This document shows, in pieces, positions 37,067 through 64,000 of a DNA stretch of 64,000 bases; within the stretch, counting starts at the first letter, position 1, and each line of letters begins with the position of its first letter. The notes beneath the pieces were generated by a model. It worked only from the letters and a program-made list of their open reading frames with translations. It did not search any database and was not told the origin of the DNA. Source of the DNA: Monoplex corrugatus. Its lineage: Eukaryota; Mollusca; Gastropoda; Littorinimorpha; Ranellidae. The translations under genes and the position numbers were made by a program. The stretch is from the NCBI GenBank assembly GCA_030674185.1, contig CM060308.1, positions 29,947,504-30,011,503 on the forward strand. Reading direction: 5' to 3'.

Positions 37067-37564
37067 TTCTGCTACTTGCATGTTGCTTTTTCTTTCCCTT
37101 TTTCTCATGCCACCTTTTCATTTCCTTTTTTGTTGTCTTGTCTTTTATGCTGCTTCAGTAGCATTGCTTTAAGCAGATTTATCCCAGCTCCTCTACATCC
37201 CACTGAACCCTTGTTTGTTCAGCCGAAGCACTTGTGCCAGAAAGTCTGCAAAAGCCAGCAGCATTACTGACCAGAGAAGACAGCACTACTGCTGGATCAC
37301 TTCGATGGAATTCAACCATGCCTGTTCTGTTCCAGTTTACTAGGGATATTGCCTAATAAGCCCCTACATTTTTATTAATGATAGTAATCACTCTTTTGCG
37401 GGGCCAGACTGACTGAGCAACCCCCTGATAAGGAGACTGCCACCATATCCCTTCAACAACAGCTCGCTTGAACCACCGACACAAATGCCCTAAGGCAAGG
37501 AAGCCAACATAAGACCAAAGCATGGAAGGCGACAGAATCTGGGACAACCTTTTCAGAACGTCAT

Positions 37565-37875
37565 GATGCTATGAAGTTCAAGTTCAGATCAAGACTGCAT
37601 GATGGGGCTGCCCTCCATACTAACAAACCTGGCGTCAACCAGGTCTGAGAAATGCAGATGCCTATGGTGTTCATTAGAAAATTTAAGCAACATTTTCAAT
37701 AATGTATCCGCAAGCTGAGCGAGACTTGACCAGGGTCCGCAATCTTCCCAACAAGCTCAAACCATGCTCAACTTTGGGTCAGAGCTGGTCAGGGCCAAAA
37801 AATCCCTCAACCTGCCAATGTGAATTCTGTAAGGCTAACCACTTCGCCACTGTGACTAACAACAATGAAATGTTT
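37565..37875 (-). mobile_element. SINE family 3, minus strand
   Basis: Shares ordered blocks with 49598-49950 and 53885-54225: 'gcatgatggggctg', 'caggtctgagaaatgcagatgcctatg', 'agcaacattttcaat', 'ctgagcgagacttgac', 'cttcccaacaagctc' and 'ggccaaaaaatccc'. The tRNA-like head lies at the high-coordinate end (cleanest in the 49.9-kb copy), so the element reads on the minus strand. Confidence 0.7.
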
Positions 37876-38030
37876 GTTTTATTGACAAAATCAGAATAAT
37901 AGATTAGTATGAACATTTGCTGTCGTTCAGATAACTGCAGATCTGAGACTACATGGAAAGTATGTAGTACACTCTTTATTCCATGCTTGTTTATATGCCT
38001 CTTGTTAGTAGCCTACTGTACTGACATGTG

Positions 38031-38440
38031 TGATAGTCAGTAGGTAAATGTCGAACTTCTAATCAAAAGGTCCTGGGTTTGATCTACCTAGACATCTCTG
38101 CCTGGTGGGTAAATGGTAGAGATTTTTCCGATCTCCCAGATCATGTCTGCTGAATTGCTCGTGCCAAATCCATTTTGTGTGTACACACAGGCAGCTTATC
38201 AAATAGGAACATTAAATACAGATCCTATAAATCATGTCAGTAGCTGGTTTATGGAAACATGAAAACATCCAGCATGCATGCCCACAAAAGATGCAGAGTG
38301 TACAACAACATAGTGGAATGTGGCCACCTTGCCTGACGACTTGGGTTTTCTTTGCTCTACTAAAAAGTCTGATTATGTGTAATGCGCGATGTGTCCAAAC
38401 GAATCTGGAGAATAGCGACATTATCTGTCCGTCAAACCGT
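38031..38440 (+). mobile_element. SINE family 1, long copy
   Basis: A head with 'gtaggtaaatgtcgaacttctaatcaaaaggtcctgggtttgatct'-type box B is followed by 'gatctcccagatcat', 'atccagcatgcatgcccac' and 'gtacaacaacatagtggaatg'. It extends into a 3' tail, 'aaaaagtctgattatgtgt', that pairs with the 56.2-56.4 kb copy. Confidence 0.75.
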
Positions 38441-39129
38441 TGATTCGATTCAAACGTACATCCACACAGGAGATATTCACTCTACCCCTAAAATAAGATA
38501 CTTACAAATACAGTCAATCAGACGAAACCACATACAAATACACTTGTCCCCCCTCCCCAACAAAACGAAGCGGTGAATCGCTATCAGGCCAGGCATTATA
38601 TCCTGACTGCATTCACAAAACGCTGAGAATATCCACTGAATTGACAGGGTCTGAAATCCAGTCTCATCTCAAAACTGTCCTTGATATTAGTCTAAATACT
38701 ACACATGGCACTACTGTCTGAATGTTAATGTCAGCTACAGAATTCCAGTAAAATGATTATCTTTCTGACTGGTGCATGTGAGATAGCCAGGTTTTCACTG
38801 TACTTAATTGGTTAATAGTGTAAGGTAAAAATTGTACCATAGCGTCTGATGTTGTAGAAGGGTGGTGTTAGAGACCTTAAATTTTCTTGGAAGGTCATAG
38901 AAGGGTGGTGTCAGAGATCTCAAATTTTCTTGAGGCCAACAATGAGGATGGCGCAAATCTCCACTCTGCTTTATCTTCCTCAATCCTGAACAGGGTGGGC
39001 ATCAATTTACAGCTGGGTGGACTGGAAACTGCACATACAAAGTTTTTTTTTCCAAGCCAGTATAAAACCTGTACAAACCTGTGCAGGCATATTGAAAGGT
39101 GGGAGCTCTACCTCCATCCCAACCAGGTC

Positions 39130-39300
39130 TCTTGTCAGTTCTGCTTTCTTCTTTTCCCTCAACTCCATGAAAAGTCATGAGAGCACCACACTAAAGAACT
39201 GTTCACCAGATTCTTCCAGCTCTGTCCGTTGTGTGCAAAAGCCCGGGTCCTGCAATTGTTTTTTCTTTCTTCATTTGGCATGTCTTTGGCTTGCCTAAGA
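39130..39300 (-). mobile_element. LINE 3' tail fragment
   Basis: Minus-strand reading CRTRAFAHNGQSWKNLVNSS then HDFS matches the terminal HNRQ.W.NLVN.SL tail also seen at 13.07-13.16 kb. Confidence 0.45.
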
Positions 39301-39685
39301 CAAGCCAACCCTCGCAGAGCCTGTCCATCTCCAGATCGGCTGGTTCTGTGCTGGTATCCTTCAATGTGAAATTTGATGTCCATCATGCTTATGTCACTTG
39401 TCCCTACACTGTCTAGATCTATGGCATACATACAGATGTCCTTTTTCTGGAGCGTTTGCTTTAACATGGGTATGTGACCTGTTGGTCCTCTTGTTTTACA
39501 TCATTTGTTCTTTTGCCAGACTTTCAAGGCCTACTTTCTTTTGATGTCACAAAACAAAAGATCCACAGAATGATGGTTGCTTGAGTGGCGCATTGTTACC
39601 CACATAAAGCAATGCCAGGTGTCTTCAGTTTACTATGAAGATGATAGAGCATCAACAGAAATGGAGAATTTTCATTCTTATCAAA

Positions 39686-40040
39686 TTTTGCTCAACAAAT
39701 TACAGAATCTAGATCCAAATCTATACACAAACTGCATTAAAATATGTAGTATCCTTGTGTTACATAGCTCTTAGGTCAACACACACTGTCTTTGAGGAAA
39801 CAAAAGTTTTGTTCAACAAATGACAAAATCTAAGGTCCAACTCTGTACACAAAACTGCACTGAAATACGTAGCATCCTTGTATTACATAGCTCTCAAATC
39901 GACACACAGTTTTTGAAGAAACAAAAGCGTTGCTCAACAATTTACAAAATCTAAGGTCAAAATCTGTACACAAACTGCATTAAAAATATGTAGCATCCTT
40001 GTGTTATATAGGTCTTAGATCATCGAATACTGTCTCAAAG
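39686..40040. repeat. 121-bp minisatellite, three copies, in the KNL1 3' flank
   Basis: Units start at 39686, 39807 and 39928 with 'ttttgctcaacaaa'-like sequence. They run through 'tacacaaactgcattaaaata', 'tagcatccttgtgttacatag' and 'aaacaaaag'. They lie 270-625 bp past the KNL1 stop codon on the gene's 3' side, so they may be inside its 3' UTR. I saw no AATAAA on the minus strand between the stop and the array, so the transcript end is unknown. Confidence 0.9.
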
Positions 40041-40310
40041 AAAATTTACTTGCAACAAGTAAAACTGAGTCATGTCCAAAGCCAAAGATCGGCCATGAGT
40101 CTCATGAAGATTCTCTTTTCATTTCATGTACGACACAACTGAGGACTGTATCCAGATGACTTGTGCAAGAAGGCAACACTTTTACACCTTCTAGTGTCAT
40201 TCCAGCAGTGACAGGGAATAAATCCACAGGACAGTGGCTGCTGCATAATGACACTGTTGAATTTGACAGGAAATGAGAAGTGGTTGTCATCATTGTGTAC
40301 AACATGCAGT

Positions 40311-64000
<23,690 letters not shown>

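Overview
This is animal nuclear DNA. It has GT-AG introns, dense dinucleotide microsatellites, tRNA-headed SINEs, decayed non-LTR retrotransposons and a Tc1/mariner-type transposon. The repeat texture and the invertebrate-like KNL1 suggest a mollusc, perhaps a marine gastropod. That placement is inference, not something read directly from the sequence.

The only gene I can identify with confidence fills the right third on the minus strand (about 40.3 to 64.0 kb). It is the kinetochore scaffold KNL1 (CASC5/Blinkin/Spc105). I traced 16 coding exons with GT-AG borders; codon phases agree across every junction except for a one-base frame break inside the second exon. The 5' end, where the main PP1-docking sites normally sit, lies beyond the right edge. 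One giant exon (56617-60583, about 1,322 codons) carries KI-like motifs for Bub1/BubR1 and an array of MELT-type repeats. The small downstream exons encode the conserved FL..LGI..RRS region, a coiled coil and the C-terminal RWD module, ending in a stop at 40311-40313.

The introns hold a 1,358-bp mariner-superfamily element with near-perfect terminal inverted repeats and a frameshifted transposase (51059-52416). They also hold several SINE copies, a dispersed family of about 560 bp, and a 51-bp tandem repeat.

The left two thirds (1 to 40 kb) is mostly non-coding. It contains (GT)n, (CT)n and (GA)n tracts, minisatellites, LINE 3' fragments on both strands, one longer decayed LINE (9.8-12.5 kb) with endonuclease and reverse transcriptase remnants, at least four SINE families, two TTAA-flanked piggyBac-type MITE copies and a higher-order trinucleotide array. 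A possible two-exon reading frame of unknown identity lies on the minus strand at about 20.36-20.76 kb beside a CpG-rich stretch. I saw no prokaryote-like operon, CRISPR array or defence system. The most interesting material is in KNL1: KI-like motifs, MELT repeats whose acidic residue is replaced, and a young 189-bp coding tandem repeat.
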